Assembly: GCA_016713225.1 (NCBI GenBank)
Contig: JADJPO010000004.1
Coordinates: 434,001 to 498,000, forward strand
Reading direction: 5' to 3'
Source: Kineosporiaceae bacterium
Lineage (GTDB): Bacteria > Actinomycetota > Actinomycetes > Actinomycetales > Kineosporiaceae
Length of the DNA stretch: 64,000 nt
The stretch's first letter is position 1; each line of letters begins with the position of its first letter. The notes under the pieces were generated by a model, which was not told the DNA's origin, did not search any database, and saw only the letters and a program-made list of their open reading frames with translations. Positions 25,936 through 34,613 of the stretch are shown here, piece after piece. Position numbers and translations under genes: made by a program.

Positions 25936-26649
25936 TCAGCCGGCGTCGACCGGCGGGAACTCGTGGCTGGCCTGGTCGGCGATCTTCTTCATCAGGTAGC
26001 CGTCGAGGCCGGCACCGACCACACCGCCGGCCAGCGGGATGCCCCGGCCCAGCTTGGCCAGCACCTTCTCGCCGACGCCGCGCAACAGCCGGAAGCCGAC
26101 GCCCTTGTTGATCACCAGCAGGGCCGCCGGGGGCAGCCGCTTGAGGGCGAGCGAGGTCAACCGGCCGCCACCGGTGCTCAGGCCCGCCTTGGCCAGGACG
26201 TCATCCGCGCTCGAGCCGATCAGAGTGAGCAGCACGGCGGTGCGGATCCGGGGCTGGTTCACGTCGTAACCGCGCAGGTGCGCGATCGCCCCCACCATGC
26301 GGGTGGCCTGCACGTAGAACTCGAACACGTTGACCGGCAAAGCGATCGGCATGGTGACGAAGCCGCCGAGCCCGGTGACGAAGCCGCCGATGCCACCGGT
26401 GATGACGTGCGATCGCACCACCTTGTCGACGGCCTCCTCGACGGTGTCCGTGGCCTCGCGAGCGTGGCCCGCGACCGTCATGGCCGAGTCGATCGGCCCC
26501 TTGCCGTCGAGGCCGACATTGAGCAGCGAGGTGATCAGCGCCGTCACCGCGCCGCCGTCCCCATCGCCCGTCTGGTCGGCCTGCTCCAGGGCCGACCGCG
26601 TCACCTCGACCGAGTCACGACGGGGTCTCAACAGGTCGAACAGGCCCAT
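25936..26649 (-). CDS. EcsC family protein
   Basis: This protein has 237 residues from ATG 26649, with GAGGAGAG upstream as ribosome-binding site. The sequence MGLFDLLRPRRDSVEVT, then the Gly-rich segment ITGGIGGFVTGLGGFVTMPI, VFEFYVQATRMVGAIAHLRG and a C-terminal GRGIPLAGGVVGAGLDGYL, fits the EcsC family. The Gly-rich and Leu-rich parts may associate with membrane. The function of EcsC proteins is poorly defined; in Bacillus the founding member is linked to an ABC transporter, but no transporter is adjacent here. It is a single gene, convergent to mtnA. Confidence 0.8.
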   Translation of the reverse strand: MGLFDLLRPRRDSVEVTRSALEQADQTGDGDGGAVTALITSLLNVGLDGKGPIDSAMTVAGHAREATDTVEEAVDKVVRSHVITGGIGGFVTGLGGFVTMPIALPVNVFEFYVQATRMVGAIAHLRGYDVNQPRIRTAVLLTLIGSSADDVLAKAGLSTGGGRLTSLALKRLPPAALLVINKGVGFRLLRGVGEKVLAKLGRGIPLAGGVVGAGLDGYLMKKIADQASHEFPPVDAG

Positions 26650-26735
26650 GGGCTGACACTCTCCTCGAGCGGTGGCTGAAGGGAGATGCTGCCAGGCCAC
26701 CGCGCCTCGTGCGAGGCAGAGCAGCCTCGGGTGAC

Positions 26736-27508
26736 TCACGACTCCTTGATCAGCCGATGCAGGTCGGCCGCCAGGCGGGTGATGTCGTCCAGCCCGGCGG
26801 CGGTCTCCTTTGGTCGGGGGTGGGAGCTCGTTTCGGTGGACGCGACGCCTCGATCGCCGAGGCGACCGAGCCCTGGGCGTGCTCGATCTCGCCGATCTGG
26901 GTCTCGATCTCGGACAACGCCTGCACCCCAGCCGCAGCCGCGCGCTGGATGGCCGCGATCCGTGACTCGATGTCGCTGGTTGGGCCGGGGCCGGCGGTTG
27001 CCGACCTCCTGCCCCACCGAGAACCCTGCTCGAGCGCCTCGATGGTGGCGTTCAGGGCCAGCAGCTTGGTCTGTTCGGCCACCCCCGTGATCAGCTTCAG
27101 GAACTCGCCGATCTCGGCGCGGTCGGGTGTCTCGCCCACGGGTCGTCGAGGCGACCGTGGATCGCACCTGCTCACTGGCCATGGCCGAGGCGCGGGCGAT
27201 CTCGCCGACAGCAGGGTCTCTGGGCCGGCCATCGACTCGGCCGAGGTCCGGCCGATCGCCACCCATGCGGACACCTTATCTCGCCCGCCCCCACCCCCGG
27301 GCGGCGGGTCGCAGATCCCACGGGCGGGTCCGGGGAACCGGTGGATCGACCCGCCGATCACATCCTTCACGCTCAGGCCGAACGTCGACTGAAGCACCGG
27401 GGAGATGGCGGTCACGGTCTGCACCGCCGCCTGATTCGCCCAGATCAGGGTCAGGTCCAGGTCAGCGATGAAACAGTTCGCGCCCATACTGCTCAGCGCG
27501 CAGGTCAA
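26736..27508 (-). pseudogene. Decayed PAS-type methyl-accepting chemotaxis receptor
   Basis: Pieces of one receptor appear in different minus-strand frames. From 27508 one frame encodes a PAS-like start (MGANCFIADLDLTLIWANQA, FGLSVKDVIGGSIHRFP). A second frame gives VGEIARASAMASEQVRSTVA. The first frame then returns with the signalling-tip motif EIGEFLKLITGVAEQTKLLA followed by LNATIEA, then DIESRIAAIQRAAAAGV. The other frame ends with LDDITRLAADLHRLIKES (stop 26736). At least three frame changes plus lost residues in the tip mean it cannot make a working receptor. This is the only chemotaxis trace in the window. Confidence 0.8.
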
Positions 27509-27581
27509 CGGGTCGCCACCATCGGCCAGCCGGGCGCGCAGGTCGCCACCCTCACGATTTCCTGGCTCGAACCTTGAGGGC

Positions 27582-28760
27582 CTACCTCAGTACCTGCCGC
27601 GCCATCACGACCCGCTGGATCTGGTTGGTGCCCTCGTAGATCTGGGTGATCTTGGCATCGCGCATCATGCGCTCCAGCGGGAAGTCCTTGGTGTAGCCGG
27701 CCCCACCGAGCAACTGGACGGCGTCCGTGGTGATCTGCATCGCGACGTCCGAGGCGAAGCACTTGGCGGCCGCCCCGAAGAAGGACAGGTCGCGGTCGTG
27801 GCGCTCGCTCTTGGCGGCGGCGACGTAGACCAGCTGCCGCGCGGCCTCGAGCTGCATCGCCATGTCGGCGAGCATGAACTGCACGCCCTGGAACTCCGCG
27901 ATCGCCTTGCCGAACTGCTGACGCTCCTTGACGTAGGCCACCGAGGCGTCCAGCGCGCCCTGGGCGATGCCGACGGCCTGGGCGCCGATGGTGATCCGGG
28001 TGTGGTCGAGGGTCTTCAGCGCGATCTTGAGCCCCTGGCCCACCTCGCCGACCAGCCGGTCACCGGGAATCCGGCAATGGTCGAAGAGGATCTCGCAGGT
28101 CGGGCTGCCCTTGATGCCGAGCTTGCGCTCCTTGGGGCCGACGCTGAACCCCTCGTCATCGGCCTCGATCACGAACGCGCTGACGTTGCCGCCGCGCGGG
28201 CCGTCCGGGTCGGTCACCGCGAGCACCGTGTAGTACTGGCTGATGCCGGCGTTGGTGATCCACGCCTTGTGGCCCGACAGCACCCAGCCGTCGCCGTCCG
28301 GCTCGGCCAGGCAGGTCATACCGGCGGTGTCGCTGCCGGCCTCCCGCTCGGACAAGGCGTAGCTGAACATCGCCTCACCGGCCGCGACCGGCGGCAGGTA
28401 GCGCGCCTTGAGCTCGTCCGAGGCCGCCAGCAACAACGGCACCGTGCCGAGCTTGTTCACCGCCGGGATCAGCGAGGACGACGCGCAGACCCGGGCCACC
28501 TCCTCGATCACGATGCAGGTGGCCAGCGCATCGGCCCCGGCACCGCCGTACTCCTCCGGGATGTGCGGGGCGTGCAGGTCGACCTCACGCAGCGCGTCGT
28601 AGGCCGCCTTCGGGAACTCGGCGTTCTCATCGGCGGCAGCGGCGCCGGGTGCGATCTTCTCGTCGCACACCTCGCGCAGGATCTTGCGCAGATCCTGGTG
28701 CTCATCGCTCAGGGCGAAGAACGGGAAGTCGTCGAGGGTTCGCGAGGCCATGTCACTCAT
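27582..28760 (-). CDS. Acyl-CoA dehydrogenase (FadE25-like)
   Basis: This protein has 392 residues from ATG 28760; TAATCT (plus-strand 28767-28772) ends six bases before it. It is a flavoprotein that introduces the alpha-beta double bond into acyl-CoA. The FAD/substrate motifs AGSDTAGM and KAWITNAGISQYY are present, and the catalytic glutamate is in QIYEGTNQIQRVVMARQVL. In M. tuberculosis I recall fadE25 beside purE-purK; here purE lies 9 kb away, so the link is weaker. A branched or short-chain substrate is plausible but not proven. It is divergently placed from an ABC exporter. Confidence 0.93.
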   Translation of the reverse strand: MSDMASRTLDDFPFFALSDEHQDLRKILREVCDEKIAPGAAAADENAEFPKAAYDALREVDLHAPHIPEEYGGAGADALATCIVIEEVARVCASSSLIPAVNKLGTVPLLLAASDELKARYLPPVAAGEAMFSYALSEREAGSDTAGMTCLAEPDGDGWVLSGHKAWITNAGISQYYTVLAVTDPDGPRGGNVSAFVIEADDEGFSVGPKERKLGIKGSPTCEILFDHCRIPGDRLVGEVGQGLKIALKTLDHTRITIGAQAVGIAQGALDASVAYVKERQQFGKAIAEFQGVQFMLADMAMQLEAARQLVYVAAAKSERHDRDLSFFGAAAKCFASDVAMQITTDAVQLLGGAGYTKDFPLERMMRDAKITQIYEGTNQIQRVVMARQVLR

Positions 28761-28877
28761 GACCGGAGATTACCCAGGCCGCCCCCGCCGGGCACGACCC
28801 CACCGTGAGCCCCGTGTCACACCGTGGCGACCACGCTCGCGGTTGACCTTCGCCCGGCCTCGGCCCAGGGTCGTGAC

Positions 28878-29660
28878 GTGGACACTCCCCCGCCGCTGCC
28901 GGCGGTGACCCTCGACGGCCTGGCCAAACGGTTCGGCGACAAGATCGCGGTGAACGGCGTCTCGCTCACCATTCCGCACGGCTCGTTCTACGGCATCGTC
29001 GGACCCAACGGCGCCGGCAAGACCACCCTGATCCGGATGACCACCGGCCTGCTGCGCCCGGACGCGGGCCGGGCGATCGTCGACGGCCTGGACGTCTGGG
29101 CGCAGCCCGCCCGGGCCAAGGCCCGGATCGGCATCCTGCCCGACGAGAACCGCATGTTCGAACGGCTCACCGGTCGTGAGTTGTTGCTCTACAACGGGCT
29201 GCTGCGCGACATGAACGAGGGGGTGATCCGACAGCGCAGCGAAGACCTGCTGAGCGTGCTCGAACTCGACCGGGACGGCGACACGCTGGTGGTCGACTAC
29301 TCCTCGGGCATGCGCAAGAAGATCGCCCTGGCCGCAGCGCTGCTGCACGACCCCCGAGTGCTCTTCCTGGACGAGCCCCTGGAATCGGTCGACCCGGTGT
29401 CGGCCCGCACCATCCGGCACGTCCTGGCCCGGCTGGTCTCGCGCGGGGCCACGGTGATCCTGTCCAGCCACGTGATGGAGACCGTGGAACGGCTGTGCGA
29501 CCACGTGGCGATCATGGCGGCCGGCCGGATCATCGCGGCGGGGCCGATGGCGACGGTGCGCGCCGGGCGGTCGCTGGAGGACCGTTTCGTCGAGCTGGTC
29601 GGCGCCCCCTCGACCGATGAGGAGGGGCGGTTGTCGTGGCTCGGCGATTCCTCCGACTGA
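28878..29660 (+). CDS. ABC transporter ATP-binding protein
   Basis: This protein has about 260 residues from GTG 28878, which has AGGG seven bases upstream; an earlier GTG at 28824 would add 18 unconserved residues. The domain starts at VTLDGLAKRFGDKIAVNGVS. Walker A is GPNGAGKTT, the signature is DYSSGMRKKIALAAALL, Walker B is RVLFLDEPLESVDP and the H-loop is LSSHVMETV. The signature is the YSSGM variant of ABC-2 exporters. Its 3' end overlaps the permease gene by 25 bp, so the two form an exporter of unknown substrate. Confidence 0.88.
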   Translation: MDTPPPLPAVTLDGLAKRFGDKIAVNGVSLTIPHGSFYGIVGPNGAGKTTLIRMTTGLLRPDAGRAIVDGLDVWAQPARAKARIGILPDENRMFERLTGRELLLYNGLLRDMNEGVIRQRSEDLLSVLELDRDGDTLVVDYSSGMRKKIALAAALLHDPRVLFLDEPLESVDPVSARTIRHVLARLVSRGATVILSSHVMETVERLCDHVAIMAAGRIIAAGPMATVRAGRSLEDRFVELVGAPSTDEEGRLSWLGDSSD

Positions 29661-31231
29661 AGTTCGCGCTGGTCAAGAACGGGTTTCGCACCGGCAGCAC
29701 GCCGATGATCATCGGCTCGGTGCTGAGCCTGCTCGCCGCCGCGATCGCCGGGTTGGCCGGGCTGGTGGGAGGGGTGGCCCTGCGCTGGGCACCGGACGAC
29801 GTCCGGCAGCTGATCGTCCCGATCGCCCTGGCCGTGGTGTTGCTGATCTGGCTGGTGGGGCCGATCACCGTGGCCGGCAGCGATGCCTCGATGGACCCGG
29901 TGAAGCTCGTCGTGCTGCCGCTGTCGCGGCGTCAGCTCGTCATCGGCCTGACCCTGTCGGCGCTGATCGGGCCGGGTGGGCTGGCCACCGTGCCGGCCGT
30001 CGTCGGTCTGGTGATCGGGACGGCGCCGCTGGGGCCGGGTGCCCTGGCCGTGGTCGGCGGCGGCGTGCTGTTCATCCTGCTGTGCGCGGTGGCGAGTCGA
30101 CTGCTGATCACCCTGGTCGGGCTGGGACTGCGACGCCGTGGCCTGCGGGACGTGCTGGGGGTGGCCATCCCCCTGATGGTGGTGCTGCTCAGTCAGCTGC
30201 CCAACCTGATCAACAACGTCGTGTTGCGAGGTCACCCCGAGCGGGCCGAGGAGCTGCTCGAACGGCTGCGTCTGGTGCTGCGGCTGTGGCCGTCCTCGTT
30301 CTCGGCGTCCATGATCACAGCCGGGGCGCAGGGCCGCGGACTGCCTGCCCTGGCCGAGGCGGCGGGCGCGCTGGCGACGGTGACCCTGCTGGGCGCCGTC
30401 TGGGCCGTGCTGCTGCGGCGGGTGATGACCTCGCCGCCGACGACCGGCACCGTCCGTGCCCACCGCGGACGACGGCCACACCTCGCCCGACTCATGCCGT
30501 GGTTGCCGCGCCGGGCGGCCGCCGTGGCCGACAAGGACCTCACGCTGATGCTGCGCGAACCGGCCCAGCGGGTGCAGCTGATCCTGGCGACGGCGCTGAC
30601 CCTGGCGGCGGCCGTCATCCCGGTGCTGACCGGAGTTCGGGCAGCCGCCATCGGCTACCTGGGCTGCGGTCTGGCCGTGTTCCTCGGAATGATCAACAGC
30701 AACGTCTACGGCTACGACGGCTCGTCGATGTGGGTCAACGTCGCCGCCGGGGACGACGCCCGGTCCGACCTGCTCGGCAAGGCCACGGCACGGCTGGTGG
30801 TGTTCACCCCTGCCGTGGTGGTGGTCGCCCTGGTGCTGGGCATCTCCGCGCGACCCGCACTGCTGCCGGGCGTTCTCGGTTGCACGATCGGTGCGTGGTG
30901 TCTGGCGACGGGACTGGGCCTGCTGCAGTCGGTGATCGCGCCGTACCCGGTCAGCTACTCCGAGAACGGGGTGATGGCCCGCAACAACGGCAGCTTCACG
31001 GCCTTCGTCGCCCAACTGGTCGCGCTGCCGGTGCTGGCCGTGGGTATCGGCCCGTTCATCGTGGTCGGCCTCGTCTGGTCCGACCGCCCGGGCCTGGTCG
31101 CCGGCAGCGGCGCGGCCGCCCTGGTGATCGGCGCCGGCGCCGGCTACGGCCTGTACCGGGCCGCCGTCCGGTACAGCGCACCCCGCCAGGCAGAGCTGCT
31201 GGTCTCGATCTCCAAGAAGGCCGAGGCCTGA
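29636..31231 (+). CDS. ABC-2 type transporter permease
   Basis: This protein has 531 residues from GTG 29636, embedded in the ATPase 3' end. About ten to twelve hydrophobic segments are seen (for example GSVLSLLAAAIAGLAGLVGG, LIVPIALAVVLLIWLVGPIT, AALVIGAGAGYGLY), divided by a cytoplasmic region around residues 200-300. The length and two-half layout resemble large ABC-2 permeases of Actinomycetota with no known substrate. There is no cargo gene next to it. It ends six bases before the convergent oxidoreductase gene. Confidence 0.82.
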   Translation: MARRFLRLKFALVKNGFRTGSTPMIIGSVLSLLAAAIAGLAGLVGGVALRWAPDDVRQLIVPIALAVVLLIWLVGPITVAGSDASMDPVKLVVLPLSRRQLVIGLTLSALIGPGGLATVPAVVGLVIGTAPLGPGALAVVGGGVLFILLCAVASRLLITLVGLGLRRRGLRDVLGVAIPLMVVLLSQLPNLINNVVLRGHPERAEELLERLRLVLRLWPSSFSASMITAGAQGRGLPALAEAAGALATVTLLGAVWAVLLRRVMTSPPTTGTVRAHRGRRPHLARLMPWLPRRAAAVADKDLTLMLREPAQRVQLILATALTLAAAVIPVLTGVRAAAIGYLGCGLAVFLGMINSNVYGYDGSSMWVNVAAGDDARSDLLGKATARLVVFTPAVVVVALVLGISARPALLPGVLGCTIGAWCLATGLGLLQSVIAPYPVSYSENGVMARNNGSFTAFVAQLVALPVLAVGIGPFIVVGLVWSDRPGLVAGSGAAALVIGAGAGYGLYRAAVRYSAPRQAELLVSISKKAEA

Positions 31232-31237
31232 TCCGAC

Positions 31238-32242
31238 TCAATCGGCCAGGGCGGGGATCACCTCGGCGGCGAACAGTTCGATATCGCTGGTGTCGTGGGC
31301 GGCTTCCTGGAAGTACGTGATGGCGTAGGTCATGCCGTCGCCCTCGAGGCCACGCAGCGTCTCGACGATCCGTTCCGGGGTGCCGACCGCCGGGCCGGTG
31401 CGGAACATCCGCATCGTCTCCTCCAGCTTGGTCGTGGGCAGATGCGGTGCCAGCTGCGCCTCGATCGCGGCCAGGCGCGCCTCGACCTCGGCGTCGTCCC
31501 GCCCGATGATCACGTTGTAGTTGGCCGATCGGACGATGGCGCCGTAGTCGGTGCCGACGTCGCGGCAGTGGTCGGCCAGGATCGCCGACTTGCGGCGGAA
31601 CGTGTCGGGTGTGCCGTCGAAGTTCGTGTACTGCGCGTACTTCGCCGCGGTACGCAGCGTCTTGCGCTCGCCGCCACCGGCGATCCACAGCGGGATCGCG
31701 CCGCGTCCGTCCGCCCCGGTCTGCAACGGCGTCGGACGGCAGATCGCGCCGTCCACCTGGTAGTGCTCCCCGGCGAAGGTGGCCATGCCATCCGCCCAGG
31801 CCGAACGCATGATCTGAACGCCCTCGTCGAGCATCGCCAAACGGGTTCCGGCCGAGGGGAATCCATATCCGTAGGCGCGCCACTCGTGCTCGTACCAGCC
31901 GGCGCCGATGCCCATCTCGGTGCGCCCCCCGCTGATCGCGTCGACGGTGGCGGCGACCTTGGCCAGGTACATCGGGTTGCGGTACGCCATACAGCTGCAC
32001 ATCTGGCCCAACCGCACCCGCGACGTCGCCGCGGCGAAGGCCGACATCAGGGTCCAGGCCTCGTGGGTGGCCTGCTCGGAGGGCACCGGCACGGTGTGAA
32101 AGTGGTCATAGACCCAAATGGACTCCCACGGCCCAGCCTCGGCCAGACGGGCGATGGACAGCATGGCCTGCCACTGGTCGACCGGGTCGATACCGACCAG
32201 ATCGTGGCGCCACCCCTGAGGCACGAACATCCCGAAACGCAT
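31238..32242 (-). CDS. LLM class F420-dependent oxidoreductase
   Basis: This protein has 334 residues from ATG 32242; TATGTT (plus-strand 32251-32256) ends eight bases upstream. The luciferase-like TIM barrel is recognised by MRFGMFVPQGWRHDL, ESIWVYDHFHTVPVPS, MCSCMAYRNPMYLAKVAATV, DAISGGRTEMGIGAGWYEHE and IPLWIAGGGERKTLRTAAKY. The pattern fits the Rv1855c-type group of predicted F420-dependent enzymes. The substrate is unknown. It shares a compact divergent promoter with the UDP-glucose dehydrogenase gene. Confidence 0.87.
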   Translation of the reverse strand: MRFGMFVPQGWRHDLVGIDPVDQWQAMLSIARLAEAGPWESIWVYDHFHTVPVPSEQATHEAWTLMSAFAAATSRVRLGQMCSCMAYRNPMYLAKVAATVDAISGGRTEMGIGAGWYEHEWRAYGYGFPSAGTRLAMLDEGVQIMRSAWADGMATFAGEHYQVDGAICRPTPLQTGADGRGAIPLWIAGGGERKTLRTAAKYAQYTNFDGTPDTFRRKSAILADHCRDVGTDYGAIVRSANYNVIIGRDDAEVEARLAAIEAQLAPHLPTTKLEETMRMFRTGPAVGTPERIVETLRGLEGDGMTYAITYFQEAAHDTSDIELFAAEVIPALAD

Positions 32243-32250
32243 GGACACGA

Positions 32251-32279
32251 AACATAGACCCTGTGTTGCCGGATAGCCT
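32251..32279. promoter_or_regulatory. Compact bidirectional promoter
   Basis: A minus-strand TATGTT (32251-32256) and a plus-strand TAGCCT (32274-32279) are separated by exactly 17 bp, so each -10 sits where the other promoter's -35 would be. The starts are at 32242 (8 nt away) and 32286 (6 nt away). The same 17-bp geometry recurs at 39671-39699. Confidence 0.55.
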
Positions 32280-32285
32280 CCAGGA

Positions 32286-33755
32286 GTGAACATCAGCGTC
32301 GTGGGTTGTGGGTATCTGGGTGCGGTACACGCCGCGTGTATGGCAGACCTGGGCCATCACGTCATCGGCTTGGACGTCGACGCCGGCAAGGTCGCCGATC
32401 TGACCCGGGGCGTGGCGCCGTTCCACGAGCCGGGGCTGCCGGAGCTGCTGACCCGGGCGGTGGCCACGGGCAGGCTGCACTTCACCACCGACGTCGGCGA
32501 ACTCGCCGTTCCCGAGGGCCACGACCCGACGGTTCACTTCATCTGCGTGGGCACCCCGCAACGGGCCGGGGAGTTCGCTGCGGACACCTCCTACGTCGAC
32601 GCCGCGCTGAGCGCGCTGCTGCCGGTGGTCCGCCCCGGCGACCTGGTGGTCGGCAAGTCCACGGTCCCGGTCGGCACCGCCGCGCGCCTGGCCGCCGTCC
32701 TGACCGAGGCAGCCCCCGGCGTCCTGCTCGCCTGGAACCCCGAGTTCCTGCGCGAGGGCCACGCCGTGAGCGACACCCAGCACCCCGATCGGATCGTGTA
32801 CGGGCTGCCCGCCGAGCCGGACGACGCCGCCGCGGCCACAGCCCTGCTGGACGCCGTCTACGCCAACGCCATCGCCGAGAACACCCCGGTCATCCCGATG
32901 GACTACGCCACCGCCGAACTGGTCAAGACCGCTGCCAACGCCTTCCTGGCGACCAAGATCTCGTTCATCAACGCCATGGCCGAGGTGTGCGAGGCCGCCG
33001 GCGCCGACGTCTCGTTGCTGGCCACCGCCATCGGCCACGACGACCGCATCGGCCCCAAGTTCCTCGGAGCCGGGCTCGGTTTCGGTGGCGGCTGCCTGCC
33101 CAAGGACATCCGTGCCTTCATGGCCCGGGCCGGCGAACTCGGCGCCGATCAAGCCCTGACGTTCCTGCGCGAGGTCGACTCCATCAACATGCGCCGTCGC
33201 ATCCGCATGGTCGAACTGGCCCGCGACGTGGTCGGCGGCTCGTTCATCGGACGCCGCATCGCCATCCTCGGTGCCGCGTTCAAGCCCGACTCCGACGACA
33301 TCCGCGACTCCCCCGCCCTCAACGTCGCCGCCCAGATCCAGCTGCAGGGCGCCCAGGTCACCGTCACCGACCCCGCCGCCATCGACAACGCCCGCAAGGT
33401 CTGGCCCCAGCTGTCCTTCGCCGAGACCGTCTACGAGGCCGCCAACGGCGTGGACGCCGTCCTGCTGCTGACCGAGTGGCGCGAGTACCGCGACCTCGAC
33501 CCCCGCGAGCTGGCCATCATCGTGCGCACCCGCAACATCCTCGACGGCCGCAACGCCCTCGACCCCACCCCGCTGGCGCGAGGCCGGCTGGACCTACCGC
33601 GCCCTCGGCCGCCCCCGCGCCTGACCCGCGCACCCCATGGATTGTGTGTGGTGGAAGTCGGCGCATACGCCCACTTCCACCACACACAATCAGTCGACTC
33701 ACCACATGTAGTATGGGTTGTACTACACTCGACGGTGAGGAGTGCTCGTGAGTAG
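32286..33755 (+). CDS. ugd: UDP-glucose 6-dehydrogenase, 3' end apparently frameshifted
   Basis: The gene encodes 489 residues as read; the normal length is about 440. It makes UDP-glucuronate from UDP-glucose with two NAD. The N-terminal Rossmann motif is ISVVGCGYLGAVHAACMA, the catalytic cysteine is in LGFGGGCLPKDIRAF, and RIAILGAAFKPDSDDIRDSP marks the C-terminal domain. After RNILDGRNALDPTP the typical ending WREAGWTYRALGRPRA appears in another frame (33574-33624, stop at 33622). A one-base indel near 33570 therefore replaced the native end by about 60 residues that run through the palindrome and into the next gene. The active site is intact, so activity may remain. Confidence 0.88.
   Translation: MNISVVGCGYLGAVHAACMADLGHHVIGLDVDAGKVADLTRGVAPFHEPGLPELLTRAVATGRLHFTTDVGELAVPEGHDPTVHFICVGTPQRAGEFAADTSYVDAALSALLPVVRPGDLVVGKSTVPVGTAARLAAVLTEAAPGVLLAWNPEFLREGHAVSDTQHPDRIVYGLPAEPDDAAAATALLDAVYANAIAENTPVIPMDYATAELVKTAANAFLATKISFINAMAEVCEAAGADVSLLATAIGHDDRIGPKFLGAGLGFGGGCLPKDIRAFMARAGELGADQALTFLREVDSINMRRRIRMVELARDVVGGSFIGRRIAILGAAFKPDSDDIRDSPALNVAAQIQLQGAQVTVTDPAAIDNARKVWPQLSFAETVYEAANGVDAVLLLTEWREYRDLDPRELAIIVRTRNILDGRNALDPTPLARGRLDLPRPRPPPRLTRAPHGLCVVEVGAYAHFHHTQSVDSPHVVWVVLHSTVRSARE
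33640..33691. repeat. Palindrome, left copy flanking the toxin-antitoxin pair
   Basis: The arms 33640-33658 and 33673-33691 are perfect complements (GATTGTGTGTGGTGGAAGT), with four more paired bases inside and the loop CATA. It probably terminates the dehydrogenase gene, since it follows the ancestral stop at 33624. A near-identical copy lies at 34614-34663. Confidence 0.8.
33707..33727 (+). promoter_or_regulatory. Operator-like inverted repeat before the toxin-antitoxin operon
   Basis: TGTAGTA (33707-33713) and TACTACA (33721-33727) form a perfect inverted repeat with a 7-bp spacer, 20 bp before the GTG at 33748. Toxin-antitoxin pairs usually repress themselves through such a site. The sequence could overlap the promoter. 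Confidence 0.6.
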
Positions 33756-34164
33756 CCTCGACGACCTGGTTGCTGCGCTCGACGAGCCGGACGGCGCGAC
33801 GTCCGTGTCGTCGGTCCGCCAGCCGCAATCCCTGCGCCGGGCCGTGGCCGCAGCGGTGGAGTTGGGTTGGGTCAGCTCGGCCAACGAGGCACAGAACACC
33901 GGGCTGCGCGGCTATCTCGAAGCTCTGGCACAGCGCGCCGCCCTCGACGCCCACTACGCCGCGCATCCGAGGAGCCGACCCGACCTTGCCGAGATCGCCT
34001 GCGCGCTGGCTGAGCTGGATCACCATCCGTTGGCAGCTCATCCGGAACTGATCCGGCAAGCGGCCCGCGAGGTGGTCACCAGTCGACCGGACGCTGACGC
34101 CGACGACGTCCTGATCTGGGCCGCCAGCCTGCTCCACCATGCCGGCTCGGGCACGACCCGATGA
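33748..34164 (+). CDS. VapB-like antitoxin, long form
   Basis: This protein has 138 residues. GTG 33748 was chosen over GTG 33742 because GAGGAG lies at a normal distance. The middle part (RQPQSLRRAVAAAVELGWVS, then ANEAQNTGLRGYLEALAQR) is helical and could form a ribbon-helix-helix-like or other DNA-binding dimer; the C-terminal part is acidic (RPDADADDVLIWAASLL), suited to block a toxin. It overlaps the PIN-domain toxin gene by four bases, the normal order of a VapBC operon. It is longer than typical VapB (about 75-90 residues), so another antitoxin type is possible. Confidence 0.65.
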   Translation: MSSLDDLVAALDEPDGATSVSSVRQPQSLRRAVAAAVELGWVSSANEAQNTGLRGYLEALAQRAALDAHYAAHPRSRPDLAEIACALAELDHHPLAAHPELIRQAAREVVTSRPDADADDVLIWAASLLHHAGSGTTR

Positions 34165-34595
34165 TGATCGGGGTCGTCCTGGACAACGAGGCCGCCCAAG
34201 TGGTGACGGACCCTCGTCACACGAAGCATCGGCGGATGCTGGCGATCCTGGAAGCGGTGGCCGGCCGCAACCGTCGCCGCCCCAGCAGTGCTCAGGTGGT
34301 CGTCCCCACGGCCGTACGGCTCGAGGCCCTGCTCGACCGCCGTCGGCCGACCAGCAGCAGCCTGGGACGACTGCGGGTCAGTGATCGGGAGCTGACCTCG
34401 GCCCGGGCCGATCGCGGTGTCGAGTTGCGTTCTGCGGCGGGCGGTTCGACCGTCGACGCCACCGTGGCACAGGCCGCCGAGGAGTTCGCCGCTGCAGGTG
34501 CCCGCACCACGATCGTCACCGCCGATCTCACGGACATCCCCCGCCTGGTGGCGGCGTCACGGGCACCCCAGGCCGTGAACATCACCGCCATCTGA
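34161..34595 (+). CDS. PIN-domain toxin (VapC-like ribonuclease)
   Basis: This protein has 144 residues from ATG 34161, overlapping the antitoxin stop. The four acidic positions expected for a PIN nuclease are visible: Asp in GVVLDNEAAQ, Glu in VVVPTAVRLEALL, Asp in STVDATVAQAAEE and Asp in IVTADLTDIPRLVAA. VapC-type enzymes cut RNA using Mg ions held by these residues. The length is normal. The pair sits between two nearly identical palindromes at 33640-33691 and 34614-34663, which suggests arrival as a unit. Confidence 0.75.
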   Translation: MMIGVVLDNEAAQVVTDPRHTKHRRMLAILEAVAGRNRRRPSSAQVVVPTAVRLEALLDRRRPTSSSLGRLRVSDRELTSARADRGVELRSAAGGSTVDATVAQAAEEFAAAGARTTIVTADLTDIPRLVAASRAPQAVNITAI

Positions 34596-34613
34596 CCTGG
34601 CGACCCCACCCGA

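Noticed and set aside
26736..27508. An intact 252-residue regulator on the minus strand
   Set aside because: The longest frame keeps only separate pieces of a chemotaxis receptor, with linking parts in another frame; a pseudogene explains it better.
29297..31015. Minus-strand open frame opposite the ABC exporter genes
   Set aside because: The translation is Gln/His/Arg-rich and low in complexity, typical of antisense frames in GC-rich genes; the plus strand has Walker motifs and membrane helices.
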